Source of the DNA: Limosilactobacillus alvi
GTDB lineage: Bacteria > Bacillota > Bacilli > Lactobacillales > Lactobacillaceae
Assembly (NCBI RefSeq): GCF_016900115.1
Contig: NZ_JACJJQ010000015.1
Location: 1 to 38,722 of the forward strand
Direction: 5' to 3'
Length of the DNA stretch: 38,722 nt
Position numbers and translations under genes: made by a program. The stretch's first letter is position 1. Each line of letters starts with the position of its first letter. Shown here one piece after another: positions 1-9,631 of the stretch. The notes beneath the pieces are model-generated. The model saw only the letters and a program-made list of their open reading frames with translations. It was not told the origin of the DNA and did not search any database.

Positions 1-165
1 GGTAATTTAAGTTATATACGGAAGTTCTTCCATACGTAAGTATATTTGTATCTTTCATGTCAATAATTATATCACATATTTATCTATCCATGTGACCTAA
101 AGGACAGAAAATTAGGGCAATTCATCACGTCCTTAAAAGAACGTGTTTCCTTGCCCATTTTCAAA

Positions 166-210
166 AAAGAGAGGTTGGGAAAAACTCGTGTTTCTCCCAA
201 CCTCTTTCTC
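166..210. terminator. Bidirectional intrinsic terminator
   Basis: The 10-bp arms GAGGTTGGGA (171-180) and TCCCAACCTC (195-204) pair perfectly, with A-rich sequence on the left and T-rich sequence on the right, so the hairpin can end transcripts from either side. It lies past the end of the leftward Nudix gene. The arm GAGGTTGGGA recurs at the start of the dispersed element near 3690 and 36810. Confidence 0.75.
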
Positions 211-241
211 CTATTAATGAAGGTTTTGGATCGAATAATCT

Positions 242-688
242 TTAATTGTGCTGGAGGATTTCCCACATTTGCGCATGTTGCGCATTAAAAAAAAGTGGTG
301 GTTCTTGATCGAGAGCGAAATATTTGGTTCTTAGGGTTTCACTAGGTTTAGGGGCTTGAGGAGCTTGCTTAGTTGCTTGGACGAGATAAAAGGCGTTGAT
401 GGGTTGTACGACGTCGCCATTGGGATAAGTGTATTCATCATAGTCTTGTAAAGCTAAGAGCTTAACGGGTTTGATGTGGATTCCGGCATCTTCGAGGTAT
501 TCCCGTTGGACACACTTGGCATAACTTTCGCCGTATTCGAGGTAACCGCCGGGAAAGCCCCAGCCACCAGTATCGGCCCGCTCTTGTAAGAGAACGGCGC
601 CTTGGTCATTAAGCAGGGCCCCTGAAGCACTATTTAAAATTAAACGCATATGGCCAACCTTTTGCCGTAAATCATGAATATATGCCAT
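242..688 (-). CDS. Nudix hydrolase
   Basis: A 148-residue cytosolic pyrophosphohydrolase of the Nudix family, which cleaves nucleoside diphosphates linked to another moiety. The Nudix box is visible at residues 48-70: G48, five residues, E54, seven residues, then R62-E63 and E66-D67-A-G-I. The fourth acidic residue of the consensus REUxEExGU is Asp67 instead of Glu, a conservative change. The front half carries the usual beta strand and 'GGWGFPGG' lead-in. It is a single gene read leftward, with a terminator hairpin just beyond its stop. The start at 688 is followed by AYIHDLRQKVGH; another start at residue 14 (MRLILN) is possible. The substrate cannot be told from sequence. Confidence 0.85.
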   Translation of the reverse strand: MAYIHDLRQKVGHMRLILNSASGALLNDQGAVLLQERADTGGWGFPGGYLEYGESYAKCVQREYLEDAGIHIKPVKLLALQDYDEYTYPNGDVVQPINAFYLVQATKQAPQAPKPSETLRTKYFALDQEPPLFFNAQHAQMWEILQHN

Positions 689-769
689 GATAAAACCTCC
701 AGTCGATGATTTACTCCTATTTTAGAACGGAAAAACGCTAGTCCTCAAAAATTTTGGTAAGATAGAGGC

Positions 770-1828
770 ATGACTAACTTTAAGGGGGTTATGACACTGT
801 CTTCATGGAAAAAATTTACCGCTAATATTTCTTTGCATCGGGTAGTGGTACTGTTATTAATTATTACGGTTCTTTATGCCGCCCGGGGGATGATGAATAC
901 CATCCTTTTGACCTTTATTTTTACTTATTTGATTGTCCATTGGATTCGCTTAGTTCAGCGCTTTATTCCCAAATTACCGTCGATCGTGATTGTCTTGGTT
1001 ACCTATATTTTGTTAATTCTTGGTCTCTATTACGTGGTCACTGATTACTTACCGATGATTGTTAATCAGATTGCTAAGATGGTTGATTCGCTGATTAAGT
1101 TCTACCAAAGTAACGATATGAATGGTGTTATGAAGTTAATTAATCACTACGTTTCAACTAGGACGATTATTTCCCAAGCTAAACACGGGGTGACACTTGC
1201 GGTGAATACCCTAACTTCGATTGGAACGCTAACGATTTCTTTTGTGATGTCTTTAATTCTTAGCTTCTTTTACACGATTGAACTGAAACAGATGAATGAA
1301 TTCTCGCAACTTTTCTTGGAAAGTAAGTCCTTAGGGTGGTTCTTTAAGGATATTTACTACTTCGGAAAAAAGTTTGTGAATACTTTTGGGGTGGTTTTAG
1401 AAGCCCAATTCTTTATTGCTATCTGTAATACGGTCTTGACCTTAATTTGCCTAAGCTTCATGCATATGCCACAGATTTTTGCTTTAGGTTTAATGGTTTT
1501 TATCTTAAGTCTGGTTCCAGTGGCTGGGGTAATTATTTCGTTGATTCCATTAAGTATGGTGGCCTACTCAGTCGGTGGTTTTCGGTATGTGGTTTACATT
1601 ATTATCATGATTTTGGTAATCCACGCTCTGGAAGCCTACGTCTTAAACCCGAAGTTCATGTCAAGCCGAACGGAATTACCAATTTTTTATACCTTTGTTG
1701 TGCTTTTGGTTTCTGAACACCTCTTTGGTACTTGGGGACTGATTGTTGGGGTGCCAATTTTTACTTTTCTTTTAGATATCTGTGATGTTAAGCAGATTCG
1801 AAAAGGGAGTAGGAATTCGCAAAAATAA
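770..1828 (+). CDS. AI-2E family transporter (PerM-like membrane protein)
   Basis: A 352-residue polytopic membrane protein of the AI-2E transporter/PerM family. Hydrophobic spans lie near residues 25-60 and 70-95, then there is a soluble segment (about 95-145), and about five further spans to the C-terminus. The late segment with 'LIVGVPIFTFLLDI' is typical of the family. Family members were named for autoinducer-2 export, but many transport other solutes, so the substrate is unknown. Two starts compete: ATG 770 (GAGG only one base upstream) and ATG 791 (AAGGGGG two bases upstream); neither spacing is ideal. No clear terminator follows. The next gene, fhs, has its own promoter. Confidence 0.8.
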   Translation: MTNFKGVMTLSSWKKFTANISLHRVVVLLLIITVLYAARGMMNTILLTFIFTYLIVHWIRLVQRFIPKLPSIVIVLVTYILLILGLYYVVTDYLPMIVNQIAKMVDSLIKFYQSNDMNGVMKLINHYVSTRTIISQAKHGVTLAVNTLTSIGTLTISFVMSLILSFFYTIELKQMNEFSQLFLESKSLGWFFKDIYYFGKKFVNTFGVVLEAQFFIAICNTVLTLICLSFMHMPQIFALGLMVFILSLVPVAGVIISLIPLSMVAYSVGGFRYVVYIIIMILVIHALEAYVLNPKFMSSRTELPIFYTFVVLLVSEHLFGTWGLIVGVPIFTFLLDICDVKQIRKGSRNSQK

Positions 1829-1916
1829 TTTAAATCGCTCACGGAAGGAAGAAGGCCCGCCAGCCGACGGTTTTTGATTTTAACAGCTTAATTTTCGCGT
1901 ATTTAGGAAAATTGAC

Positions 1917-1946
1917 TTGTCGAAGAACCTGAATTGACGTTATAAT
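1917..1946 (+). promoter_or_regulatory. fhs promoter
   Basis: TTGTCG (1917-1922) and TATAAT (1941-1946) are separated by 18 nt. The -10 is perfect. TTGACT (1912-1917) is a better hexamer but sits 23 nt away. The predicted leader to the fhs start is about 50 nt and ends in AAGGAGG. Confidence 0.6.
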
Positions 1947-1985
1947 CGAACGGTAAAGTTGAAATTAGTTTTAAAGTTCGTCTTA
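1942..1985. promoter_or_regulatory. Candidate PurR operator (inverted PurBox pair) of fhs
   Basis: CGAA at 1947-1950 and TTCG at 1977-1980 form inverted half-sites with a 26-nt gap. The right arm read on the minus strand is AAGACGAACTTTAA, close to PurBoxes of the Bacillus/Lactococcus PurR type. The left arm starts directly after the -10 hexamer, so binding would block transcription initiation. The same arrangement precedes purE and purC with 27-nt gaps. Confidence 0.5.
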
Positions 1986-2004
1986 GACCTAAGGAGGCCA
2001 TTGA

Positions 2005-3666
2005 ATGTTAACTGATATTGAAATTGCTGATCAAGCCCAAATGCTTCCAATTGAAGAAATTGCTGCCAAGGTTGGTTTGAAGAAAGACCAATTAGAACAA
2101 TACGGACCATACAAAGCAAAGGTAACGACGCCAATTAAGCCGGTTGAAGGTAAGAAGCACAAATTAGTTTTGGTTACGGCGATCAACCCAACGCCAGCTG
2201 GGGAAGGAAAGTCAACTGTTTTGGTTGGGTTAGCTGATGCCATGAACCAACTTGGTCACCAAACGACAATTGCCATGCGGGAACCATCGATGGGTCCAGT
2301 TTTTGGAATTAAAGGTGGTGCCACTGGTGGTGGTTACAGTCAAGTTATTCCAATGGAAGATATTAACTTGCACTTTACGGGTGACCTCCATGCTTTGACA
2401 AGTGCTAACAACACCTTAGCCGCCTTAATTGATAACTACATCATGCGGGACAACGAATTAGATCTTGACCCGCGGCGGATTATCTGGCGCCGGGTAGAAG
2501 ACGTTAATGATCGGGCCCTGCGGAACGTGGTGACTGGTCTGGGTGGAGTTATGCAAGGGATTCCACGGGAAACGGGCTTTGACATTACAGCAGCTTCTGA
2601 ATTAATGGCTATTCTTTGTCTCTCAAAGGACTTGATGGACTTGAAACGCCGGGTTGGTCAAATCGTGGTTGGCTATACTCGGGCTAAGAAGCCAGTGACG
2701 GTTAAAGAACTAGGCTTTGCTGATGCCATCACGATTTTGTTAAAGGATGCGATTAAGCCGAACCTCGTGCAAACTTTGGACCACACGCCAGCTTTCGTTC
2801 ACGGGGGACCATTTGCCAATATTGCTCATGGGTGTAACTCAGTCTTAGCGACCCAAACTTCTCTTGCTTTAAGTGATTACACAGTTACAGAAGCCGGTTT
2901 TGGGGCTGATCTGGGGGCTGAAAAGTTCCTCGACATTAAGCGCTTGACGCTCGGTAAGACCCCAGATGCCGTTGTGGTTGTGGCCACCATTCGGGCTTTG
3001 AAGTACAACGGTGGGGTTGCTTTAGCTGATTTGAAGAACGAAGATCTGGATGCTTTGAAGCAGGGCTTTGTTAACTTAAAGCGTCACGTGCAAAATATTC
3101 AAAACTATGGTTTACCAGTAGTGGTCGCGATTAATCACTTTGTTTCTGATACTGATGCCGAAGTTCAAACCTTAGCAGACCTCTGTGCTGAAATGGGAGT
3201 TAAGGCCGTTGTCGCTGATGCTTGGGCTAAGGGTGGTCAGGGGACCCAAGACCTGGCTAAGACCGTGGTTGAATTAGCTGATCAACCAGCCGACTTTAAA
3301 CCACTTTATAGTCTTGATTTGCCAATTGCTGAAAAGGTTAAGGCCGTCGCTACTAAGATCTACGGAGCTAAGGATGTTGCCTTCTCTAAGAAAGCGGAAA
3401 AGCAATTAAAGTCATTTACCCAAAATGGTTGGGACGGTCTGCCAGTCTGCATCGCCAAGACCCAGTACTCTTTTAGTGATGATCAAACAGCGCTTGGAGC
3501 ACCGAGTGACTTTACTTTCCATATCCGGGAATTTGTACCAAAGTTGGGGGCTGGTTTCATTGTCGCTCTTTCAGGAACGATGCTGACTATGCCGGGACTT
3601 GGTAAGACCCCGGCGGCGGTTAATATGACGATTGACGAAAATGGGGTTATTAAGGGCTTGTTCTAA
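2005..3666 (+). CDS. fhs: Formate-tetrahydrofolate ligase
   Basis: ATP-dependent ligation of formate to tetrahydrofolate, giving 10-formyl-THF, the one-carbon donor for PurN and PurH. At 553 residues it is a full-length bacterial Fhs. The nucleotide-binding segment 'TPAGEGKST' is at residues 63-71, followed by conserved '[15 protein letters not shown]' and '[15 protein letters not shown]'. The ATG at 2005 has AAGGAGG at 1991-1997 with good spacing. It stands alone between a promoter with PurBox-like sites and a terminator region, consistent with coregulation with the purine genes downstream. Nothing is missing from the active-site segments that I can recognise. Confidence 0.97.
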   Translation: MLTDIEIADQAQMLPIEEIAAKVGLKKDQLEQYGPYKAKVTTPIKPVEGKKHKLVLVTAINPTPAGEGKSTVLVGLADAMNQLGHQTTIAMREPSMGPVFGIKGGATGGGYSQVIPMEDINLHFTGDLHALTSANNTLAALIDNYIMRDNELDLDPRRIIWRRVEDVNDRALRNVVTGLGGVMQGIPRETGFDITAASELMAILCLSKDLMDLKRRVGQIVVGYTRAKKPVTVKELGFADAITILLKDAIKPNLVQTLDHTPAFVHGGPFANIAHGCNSVLATQTSLALSDYTVTEAGFGADLGAEKFLDIKRLTLGKTPDAVVVVATIRALKYNGGVALADLKNEDLDALKQGFVNLKRHVQNIQNYGLPVVVAINHFVSDTDAEVQTLADLCAEMGVKAVVADAWAKGGQGTQDLAKTVVELADQPADFKPLYSLDLPIAEKVKAVATKIYGAKDVAFSKKAEKQLKSFTQNGWDGLPVCIAKTQYSFSDDQTALGAPSDFTFHIREFVPKLGAGFIVALSGTMLTMPGLGKTPAAVNMTIDENGVIKGLF

Positions 3667-3689
3667 AACCCTTAATAAATACTGAAGAA

Positions 3690-3831
3690 GAGGTTGGGAA
3701 AAAAGCTCCTTGATGGCCTGGTTGGGATAAGAAGGACGAAGGTTGATTCATTAGAATCGACCTTTCGTTCGCACTTATCCGCTAAGGCCGTGCTTTTTGA
3801 CCTTAGTTACTGAGTAACATTCGGAGATGAA
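3690..3831 (+). repeat. Dispersed structured intergenic element, copy 1
   Basis: About 140 nt nearly identical to a second copy at 36810-37050. It opens with GAGGTTGGGA, then a long hairpin at 3713-3791 (GGCCT / AGGCC outer stem, GGATAAG / CTTATCC middle stem, ACGAAGGTTGATTC / GAATCGACCTTTCGT inner stem, ATTA loop), then a small hairpin GTTACTGAGTAAC at 3806-3818. A terminator follows directly. There is no ORF. GAGGTTGGGA can also pair with the 3' arm TCCCGGCCTC of that terminator, so the whole element can be enclosed by a closing stem. Confidence 0.8.
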
Positions 3832-3877
3832 AAAGAGGCCGGAAAGAAACTAATGTTTCTTCCCGGCCTCTTTTGTT
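3831..3877. terminator. Bidirectional terminator between fhs and cfa
   Basis: GAGGCCGG (3835-3842) pairs with CCGGCCTC (3863-3870), and the stem continues through AAGAAAC / GTTTCTT to a TAAT loop, about 15 bp in all. TTTTGTTT follows on the plus strand and a T-run (from AAAAA) on the minus strand. It can end both fhs and the convergent cfa. Confidence 0.85.
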
Positions 3878-3890
3878 TCACATGAAACTA

Positions 3891-5084
3891 CTACTTATCG
3901 GTTAACATGTAGCCCCGGGTCATTGGTAAACCAGTTCCGGAAGCACCTTTAGTGATTAAGTATTGAACAACATCAATGTTTCCGGATTCAAAGGAAGCAG
4001 CGCAAGCTTGGAGGTAGAGGTCCCACATCCGGGTAAAACGACGCCCTTTATCAGCTTGGATTTCTTCCCGGTGAGCATTGAAGTTGGTGTCCCAAATTTC
4101 AAGGGTCCGTTGATAATGCCGCCGAAGCATTTCAACATCGGTGACTTGTAAGTCAGCGTTAACAATGTGGTTAATGATTTCCGTCAAACCAGGAATGTAA
4201 CCACCTGGGAAAATGTACTTGTTAATCCAACCGTTATAAGCCCCACCTTGTTGCCGGGTAATTCCGTGAATCAAAGCAACCCCATCATCTTTGAGGTAGC
4301 GGGCTACGTCTTTGAAATAAAGACCGAGGTTTTCTTCACCAACATGTTCGAACATCCCAACCGAGGTGATGTAGTCCCATTGTCGGTCACCAAGTTCCCG
4401 GTAGTCAACCAGCTTAACTTCAGCAACATCACTCAATCCTTCATCGAGGATCCGCTTTTGAACTAGGTTGTATTGTTCTTCGGAGAGGGTAACCCCGGTG
4501 ACCTTTAAGTTGTATTCCTTGGCGGCAGTCAACATTAAGGTTCCCCAGCCACAACCAATATCAAGTAAGGTCTTACCCGGTTGGGGATTTAACTTTTGCA
4601 AGATATGGTGCACTTTAGCTACTTGGGCAGCGTAAAGATCATCAGTATTGCCGTTAGTAAAGTAGGCGCAAGAGTAAGTCAAAGTGTCATCTAACCAGAG
4701 CTTGTAGAAATTATTTCCAACGTCATAGTGGCTTTGAATGTCAGTTTGACTTTCCTGTTCACCATGACTTTGCTTTGGCAAAAACCGCCGAAGCTTAGAA
4801 TCACGCATGAAACTGCCAGCTTGTTGATAAGCATCATTGATAATTGTTTGAATTGGCCGGTCACCGGTACCAGTGATTTCAATCTTCTTATCCATGTATG
4901 CCTCTCCAAGGGCAATTGAAGCATTTTGCGTTACCGCGCGAATGGGAAGCTTTTCGTTAAAGGTAATCGTTACTTGCGGTTCGCCTTTACCAAAAACCAC
5001 GCTACTATCGTCCCAGAATACGACCTTAACTGGAACGCTGAAAGAACGCTTTAAAAGTTGCTTATAGAACGTTTTCTCTAACAT
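3891..5084 (-). CDS. cfa: Cyclopropane-fatty-acyl-phospholipid synthase
   Basis: Transfers a methylene group from S-adenosylmethionine to double bonds of membrane phospholipid acyl chains, a stationary-phase and acid-stress adaptation in lactic acid bacteria. At 397 residues it has the usual length. Residues 1-110 are the Cfa N-terminal lipid-binding part. The methyltransferase domain contains the SAM-binding motif LDIGCGWG at about 174-181, preceded by '[20 protein letters not shown]'. The conserved '[13 protein letters not shown]' and '[10 protein letters not shown]' segments are present. It is transcribed leftward, divergent from purE, and starts at ATG 5084 with AAAGGGAAA upstream. It is a single gene closed by the bidirectional terminator shared with fhs. 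Confidence 0.96.
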   Translation of the reverse strand: MLEKTFYKQLLKRSFSVPVKVVFWDDSSVVFGKGEPQVTITFNEKLPIRAVTQNASIALGEAYMDKKIEITGTGDRPIQTIINDAYQQAGSFMRDSKLRRFLPKQSHGEQESQTDIQSHYDVGNNFYKLWLDDTLTYSCAYFTNGNTDDLYAAQVAKVHHILQKLNPQPGKTLLDIGCGWGTLMLTAAKEYNLKVTGVTLSEEQYNLVQKRILDEGLSDVAEVKLVDYRELGDRQWDYITSVGMFEHVGEENLGLYFKDVARYLKDDGVALIHGITRQQGGAYNGWINKYIFPGGYIPGLTEIINHIVNADLQVTDVEMLRRHYQRTLEIWDTNFNAHREEIQADKGRRFTRMWDLYLQACAASFESGNIDVVQYLITKGASGTGLPMTRGYMLTDK

Positions 5085-5117
5085 TAAAATTTCCCTTTCT
5101 TATTTTAAAATAGTATT

Positions 5118-5148
5118 ATTATACACCCTTAATTAGTAGTAAAATCAA
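5118..5148 (-). promoter_or_regulatory. Candidate cfa promoter
   Basis: On the minus strand TTGATT (5148-5143) and TATAAT (5123-5118) are separated by 19 nt. The -10 is perfect and the spacing is long. The leader to the cfa start is about 30 nt. Confidence 0.45.
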
Positions 5149-5213
5149 CTCTATCTTGGAACGACTAGGCTAATCTGCCCAATTTTAAGCTAGCTAATTC
5201 AAAACGATGAGTC

Positions 5214-5241
5214 TTGACTATTGCGTTTCACGTAATATTAA
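5214..5241 (+). promoter_or_regulatory. purE promoter
   Basis: TTGACT (5214-5219) and TATTAA (5236-5241) are separated by 16 nt. A weaker alternative, TTGAGT (5286-5291) with TTATCC (5308-5313), would place the operator upstream of the promoter instead of over the start site. Confidence 0.55.
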
Positions 5242-5282
5242 CGAACTTTATTCAGATTTATCCGTCAAAACATTCGTTATTT
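5236..5282. promoter_or_regulatory. PurR operator (inverted PurBox pair) of purEKB
   Basis: Left arm TTAACGAACTTTA with CGAA at 5242-5245; right arm, read on the minus strand, ATAACGAATGTTTT with TTCG at 5273-5276. The gap is exactly 27 nt, as in front of purC. The left arm begins right after the proposed -10, as at fhs. Inverted CGAA-type boxes are the known signature of PurR of the Bacillus type, which senses PRPP. Confidence 0.7.
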
Positions 5283-5355
5283 TCCTTGAGTTTACTAGAG
5301 AGCTCTGTTATCCTTAAAGAGAATTTGCAAACCGGAAGTACTAGAGGAGGCAATT

Positions 5356-5841
5356 ATGAGTACAATCAGCGTTGTGATGGGAAGTAAGTCCGATTGGCCA
5401 ACGGTTAAAAATGCTTGTGCAATCTTAGATCAATTTGGAGTAGATTACGAAAAGCATGTTATTTCAGCGCACCGGATGCCCAAGGAAATGTTCGCTTTTG
5501 CTCAAGAAGCTACCAGTAAGGGAATAAAGGTAATTATTGCTTGTGCCGGTGGGGCCGCTCACTTACCGGGAATGATAGCCGCTAATACTCCCTTGCCAGT
5601 AATTGGAATTCCTGGACAAACCAAGGCCTTAGGCGGGATGGACTCACTATTATCAATCGTCCAAATGCCAGCGGGAATTCCGGTTGCAACGACCGCAATT
5701 GGAGTTGCAGGGGCTAAGAATGCTGCCTTATTAGCGATCCAGATTCTTGGAACTACAAACCAAGCGCTTCAAGATAAAATTATTGCTTATCGTCAGGAAA
5801 TGCATAATGCGGCGGTAGAAAGCGAGGCTGAACTTGACTAA
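5356..5841 (+). CDS. purE: N5-carboxyaminoimidazole ribonucleotide mutase
   Basis: Converts N5-CAIR made by PurK into CAIR, the substrate of PurC. At 161 residues it is the class I PurE of bacteria. The phosphate-binding 'MGSKSDWPT' at the N-terminus and 'SAHRMP' at about 39-44 are the diagnostic active-site motifs, followed by the glycine-rich '[15 protein letters not shown]'. ATG 5356 is preceded by AGAGGAGG. It is first in the purE-purK-purB operon behind a PurBox pair, and its 3' end overlaps purK by eight bases. Confidence 0.97.
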   Translation: MSTISVVMGSKSDWPTVKNACAILDQFGVDYEKHVISAHRMPKEMFAFAQEATSKGIKVIIACAGGAAHLPGMIAANTPLPVIGIPGQTKALGGMDSLLSIVQMPAGIPVATTAIGVAGAKNAALLAIQILGTTNQALQDKIIAYRQEMHNAAVESEAELD

Positions 5842-6964
5842 GTTAATTCAACAAGGCCAAACGATTGGGATTATTGGCGGAGGCCAACTTGGCCAAATGC
5901 TGGCCCTTGATGCAAAACAAACAGGCATGAAAGTGATTATTTTAGATCCCACTCCTGATTGTCCTGCAGGGCAGTGTGCCGATGAACAAATTGTAGCGCC
6001 TTACGAAGATGTGGCAGCAATCCAAGAGCTGGCTGAAAAGAGCGATGTCCTTACCTACGAATTTGAGAATGTGGATTTAAACGCCTTACAGCAAGTTTCG
6101 TCAACGGCCTACGTTCCTCAGGGGACTAATTTGCTGTATGTCACAAAACATCGTTTGCGGGAAAAGACCTTTTTGCGGGAAGCGGGTTGTCAAACGGCAC
6201 CCTTTGTACCAGTTAAAAACGAGGTGGAGCTCAAAGCGGGAGTAGAAAAACTTGGCTTTCCCTGTGTTCTTAAAACCTGTCAAGGTGGTTATGATGGCCA
6301 CGGACAGGAGGTTTTAAAGTCAGAAGCTGATTTCGACCGATGCACAGGAATTTTATCAACGCAAGATGCGATTCTTGAAGGTTGGGTGCCATTTAAACTT
6401 GAATGTTCAGTAATGGTGGCGCGGAATGAAAATGGTGAAGTGACAACCTTCCCAGTCGCTGAAAATATCCACCATAATGAGATTCTCCATATCTCAATTG
6501 TCCCGGCTCGGGTTAGTCCCGCAGTGAATGCCAAGGCGGAAGAAGCGGCTAAAAAGATTGCTGAAGCAATCGACTTACGCGGAATTTTAGGGGTGGAATT
6601 TTTTGTTGGTGAAGATGATGAAATCTACGTCAACGAACTCGCTCCCCGGCCGCATAATTCGGGTCACTATTCAATTGAAGCTTGCAACTTCTCCCAATTT
6701 GCTATTCATAACCGAGCTATTTGTAATTGGCCACTACCAAAGATTGAACTCTTAAAACCGGTAGTTATGGTAAACGTCTTAGGGCAACATGTTGCCCCAC
6801 TTCGGGCTCAAATTACCCAGCATCCCAATTGGCACTTCCATGATTACGGAAAAGCCGAAGTTCGTGAAAATCGGAAGATGGGCCATGTTACCATTTTGAC
6901 AGATGATGTTGAAGCAACGTTGGCTGAAATTGATGCGAGCGGCATTTGGCAAGATACCAAGTAA
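5834..6964 (+). CDS. purK: N5-carboxyaminoimidazole ribonucleotide synthase
   Basis: ATP- and bicarbonate-dependent carboxylation of AIR to N5-CAIR, acting with PurE. The 376-residue protein has the three-part ATP-grasp layout: N-terminal '[12 protein letters not shown]', a central ATP-grasp lid '[12 protein letters not shown]' at about 148-159, and the C-terminal '[17 protein letters not shown]' catalytic segment. The start is TTG at 5834, inside the end of purE, with GAGG at 5824-5827 six bases upstream; this overlap suggests translational coupling. The carbonic anhydrase at 28842 could supply its bicarbonate. Confidence 0.96.
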   Translation: MTKLIQQGQTIGIIGGGQLGQMLALDAKQTGMKVIILDPTPDCPAGQCADEQIVAPYEDVAAIQELAEKSDVLTYEFENVDLNALQQVSSTAYVPQGTNLLYVTKHRLREKTFLREAGCQTAPFVPVKNEVELKAGVEKLGFPCVLKTCQGGYDGHGQEVLKSEADFDRCTGILSTQDAILEGWVPFKLECSVMVARNENGEVTTFPVAENIHHNEILHISIVPARVSPAVNAKAEEAAKKIAEAIDLRGILGVEFFVGEDDEIYVNELAPRPHNSGHYSIEACNFSQFAIHNRAICNWPLPKIELLKPVVMVNVLGQHVAPLRAQITQHPNWHFHDYGKAEVRENRKMGHVTILTDDVEATLAEIDASGIWQDTK

Positions 6965-6988
6965 AAAGATAAAGAGAGGATTTAAAGC

Positions 6989-8287
6989 ATGATTGATCGT
7001 TATACCCGTCCCGAAATGAAGCAAATCTGGAGCGAAGAAAATAAGTATCGGGGTTGGCTTGAAGTTGAAATTGCAGCTGACGAAGCTTGGAGTAAGCTTG
7101 GCCATATTCCCGCTGAAGATGTTAAGAAGATTCGTGAAAACGCCAAGTTTGACGTTGAAGGAATCGCTGAAATTGAAGCCGTTACGCACCACGACGTAAT
7201 TGCCTTTACCCGGGATGTATCTAAATCTTTGGGGCCAGAACGGAAGTGGGTTCACTACGGTTTAACTAGTACCGATGTTGTTGATACGGCTCAAGGTTAC
7301 CAACTTAAGCAAGCCAATGACATCTTACGCCAAGATATCAAGGACTTTATGGCAACGCTGGCGAAATTAGCTAAGCGATACAAGTACACGGTATGTATGG
7401 GACGGACTCATGGGATTCACGCCGAACCAACGACTTTCGGCGTGAAACTGGCCCGGTGGTACTCTGAAATGAAGCGGGATCAAGAACGGTTTGAACATGC
7501 TGCCAAGGGGGTTGAAGCCGGTAAAATCTCTGGGGCAGTCGGTACCTTTGCGGAAGTTGATCCCTTCGTCGAAAAGTACGTCTGTGAAAAGCTTGGTTTA
7601 CGGGCACAAGAAATTTCAACCCAAGTCTTGCCCCGCGACCTGCATGCCGAATACATTTCTGCGATTGCCTTAGTGGGGACGAGTCTTGAAAATATGGCGA
7701 CGGAAATTCGGTCCTTACAACGGACGGAAATCCACGAAGTTGAAGAACATTTTGCTAAGGGCCAAAAGGGTTCTTCAGCAATGCCACACAAGCGAAACCC
7801 AATTGGTTCGGAAAATATCACTGGTTGTGCGCGGGTCCTGCGCGGCAATGTAGTAACGGCGATGGAAGATGTTACCCTTTGGCATGAACGGGATATTTCC
7901 CACTCCAGTGCAGAACGAATGATTTTACCGGATTCAACATCGCTGTTAGATTACATGTTGCACCGCTTTGGTCGGATCTTAGCCAACTTAGATGTCTTCC
8001 CCGAACGGATGAAGCAAAATATGGATCAAACGTTAGGCTTGATTTACTCTGGGCGGGTGTTATTAAAGCTAGTTAACTCCGGGATGACGCGGGAAGCTGC
8101 TTATGACTTGATTCAACCGTACACGGCCAAATGCTGGGCTGAACATGTCCCTTACCGGCCATTGCTGGAAGCCGACCCAACGGTCCAAAAACAGCTTACG
8201 AAAGAAGATCTGGATGATGCCTTTGATTACCATTGGCACTTACGTCATGTTGATGATATTTTTGAACGGGTTGGTTTAGGGGATTAA
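6989..8287 (+). CDS. purB: Adenylosuccinate lyase
   Basis: Acts twice in purine synthesis: it splits SAICAR to AICAR plus fumarate, and adenylosuccinate to AMP plus fumarate. At 432 residues it matches Gram-positive PurB. The fumarase/aspartase superfamily signature [11 protein letters not shown] is at about residues 263-273, and '[14 protein letters not shown]' and '[14 protein letters not shown]' supply other active-site residues. ATG 6989 follows AGAGAGGA. It is the last gene of purE-K-B. No strong terminator follows before the T-box promoter at 8358. Confidence 0.97.
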   Translation: MIDRYTRPEMKQIWSEENKYRGWLEVEIAADEAWSKLGHIPAEDVKKIRENAKFDVEGIAEIEAVTHHDVIAFTRDVSKSLGPERKWVHYGLTSTDVVDTAQGYQLKQANDILRQDIKDFMATLAKLAKRYKYTVCMGRTHGIHAEPTTFGVKLARWYSEMKRDQERFEHAAKGVEAGKISGAVGTFAEVDPFVEKYVCEKLGLRAQEISTQVLPRDLHAEYISAIALVGTSLENMATEIRSLQRTEIHEVEEHFAKGQKGSSAMPHKRNPIGSENITGCARVLRGNVVTAMEDVTLWHERDISHSSAERMILPDSTSLLDYMLHRFGRILANLDVFPERMKQNMDQTLGLIYSGRVLLKLVNSGMTREAAYDLIQPYTAKCWAEHVPYRPLLEADPTVQKQLTKEDLDDAFDYHWHLRHVDDIFERVGLGD

Positions 8288-8357
8288 GTAAACTGACGTC
8301 GGCAAATGCTTTTACTAGCATCTAACAATTAAATTAAAAAAATCTCATAAAAAGGGG

Positions 8358-8386
8358 TTGACGGGCAACGAAATGTCTCGTATACT
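8358..8386 (+). promoter_or_regulatory. Promoter of the T-box leader
   Basis: TTGACG (8358-8363) and TATACT (8381-8386) are separated by exactly 17 nt. Transcription should begin near 8393, leaving a leader of about 440 nt before the hydratase gene. Confidence 0.8.
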
Positions 8387-8392
8387 CGTGTC

Positions 8393-8671
8393 AACAATTA
8401 AAGATAGATGAGAAAAACACCGAGGGAACTCGTTCTGGTGCTTTGGTTAAGAGAGTCAACGGGCGGTGAGAGTTGATCCAATAATCCAGCAACATATCAT
8501 TCCTGAGTTACCGGCTGAATATAGTAAGCTAGGTTGGGTACCACCCATTATCGTGGTCGCGGATTCAATTGAGTCTGTAGTAAGATGATTCGTTATTTCA
8601 ACGGATTAAGTAGGATGGTACCGTGCGGAAGCGCTCCTATAATGACAGAGGTCATTGTAGGAGCGCTTTTT
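8393..8671 (+). promoter_or_regulatory. T-box leader, specifier probably ATC (isoleucine)
   Basis: Stem I features are recognisable. The distal loop GGGCGGTGAGAG lies between TCAAC and GTTGA (8455-8476). The stem GTT-CTGG / CCAG-C-AAC flanks the specifier loop. The kink-turn segment TTCCTGAG is at 8500-8507. The codon placed as in the known glyQ T-box is ATC at 8496-8498, followed by A. The T-box core AGGATGGTACCGTGCG is at 8612-8627, with TGGT (8616-8619) matching an NCCA end whose discriminator is A. The terminator is GCGCTCCTATAATGAC / GTCATTGTAGGAGCGC (8631-8666) followed by T5. Uncharged tRNA should favour readthrough into the two genes downstream. Confidence 0.88.
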
Positions 8672-8830
8672 GGTTACCGCTTAGGAATTGAGCCCAGAAC
8701 ACTCCATCACATATTTAACTTTCTTAATCGCTCACTAAAGCGAACATATCTCCCGGGTTTCTCAGTCGGTTGCTGGCCGCGATCTTTAATGACATATTTT
8801 ACTTAAACAATTAATTTGGAGGTAATGACT

Positions 8831-9622
8831 ATGACTCAATTAAATGCTCGTCAAAATGAATTTGCGGAAGCACTGTATCAAGCGTATGCCAATAATAAAG
8901 CCTTAAAGGAAAGTGATTGGCAAGCCGTCGTTAATGATGATGAAACTGCCTATGCAGTGCAAGATAAGGTAATGGCACTAAAGGGCCAACCAGTCGCTGG
9001 GTATAAGGTTTCCTTAACTAGTAAACAAACGCAAGATATGTTTGATGCCGATTCACCCCTCTATGGGCAACAGGTTGCTGACCGTTTCTTAACTTCACCA
9101 GCGGATGTTAAGTTGGCTGATTTAAACGAGCCGCTGGTAGAAGTTGAATTGGCTTTCCGGGCAAAGGAAGATTTACATACCAATGATTCATTAGAAGAAC
9201 TTTTACATAAGGTTACGGTTGCTGGCGCCTTAGAAGTCCCAGATGCCCGTTTTGTTGACTGGTTCCCAAGCTTAGGTAAGTATAACGTCATGTCTGACTG
9301 TGCGGTCGGTGGCTTGGTCGTTTACGGTCAAGAACGAGAAGCAGATGAAGTTTTTAAGAATGTAGCCGCCACTGCGACCGTCAAGGCTACCCTCTATAAG
9401 GATGGGGAAAAGCTCGCGGAAGGAACTTCCGCGGAAGTTCTTGGTAATCCCCTCGAATCCTTAAAGTGGTTAGTTGCTAAATTGGAAGCCCAAGGGAAAG
9501 GTTTCAAGCAGGGACAAATGGTATCTTCCGGAACTTTCGTCTTACCTCCACACTTGGAAGCTGGTAAGTGGGAAGTTAAGTTTGATTCTGGACTTGGGGA
9601 CGTGGTTGTTAACGCGAAGTAG
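8831..9622 (+). CDS. 2-keto-4-pentenoate hydratase / fumarylacetoacetate hydrolase family protein
   Basis: A 263-residue cytosolic protein of the MhpD-like branch of the FAH superfamily, whose members hydrate or decarboxylate 2-oxo acids with a divalent metal. Recognisable segments are 'AGYKVSLTSK' (about 58-67), the metal-binding 'EPLVEVELAF' and C-terminal 'GNPLESLKWLVAKL'. ATG 8831 is chosen because TTGGAGG (8816-8822) is the ribosome binding site; ATG 8825 is too close to it. It is the first gene after the T-box and nine bases before the PanE-like gene, so both should respond to the same uncharged tRNA. The real substrate is unknown; a branched-chain 2-oxo acid derivative would fit the T-box. 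Confidence 0.75.
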   Translation: MTQLNARQNEFAEALYQAYANNKALKESDWQAVVNDDETAYAVQDKVMALKGQPVAGYKVSLTSKQTQDMFDADSPLYGQQVADRFLTSPADVKLADLNEPLVEVELAFRAKEDLHTNDSLEELLHKVTVAGALEVPDARFVDWFPSLGKYNVMSDCAVGGLVVYGQEREADEVFKNVAATATVKATLYKDGEKLAEGTSAEVLGNPLESLKWLVAKLEAQGKGFKQGQMVSSGTFVLPPHLEAGKWEVKFDSGLGDVVVNAK

Positions 9623-9631
9623 GTGATCCCA

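Noticed and set aside
1-60. Leftward TTGACA and palindrome GGAAGTTCTTCC (20-31) at the left edge
   Set aside because: No -10 at proper spacing from the TTGACA, and the gene it would serve is outside the window.
84-266. 60-codon leftward open frame over the first terminator
   Set aside because: It spans the terminator hairpin and the 3' end of the Nudix gene and has no recognisable start signal.
4167-4466. 99-codon open frame opposite cfa
   Set aside because: Lies fully inside a well-supported gene on the other strand and shows no protein features.
5242-5355. Possible purine riboswitch in the purE leader
   Set aside because: The leader is only about 110 nt and lacks the conserved purine-aptamer core and three-way junction; PurBoxes explain control better.
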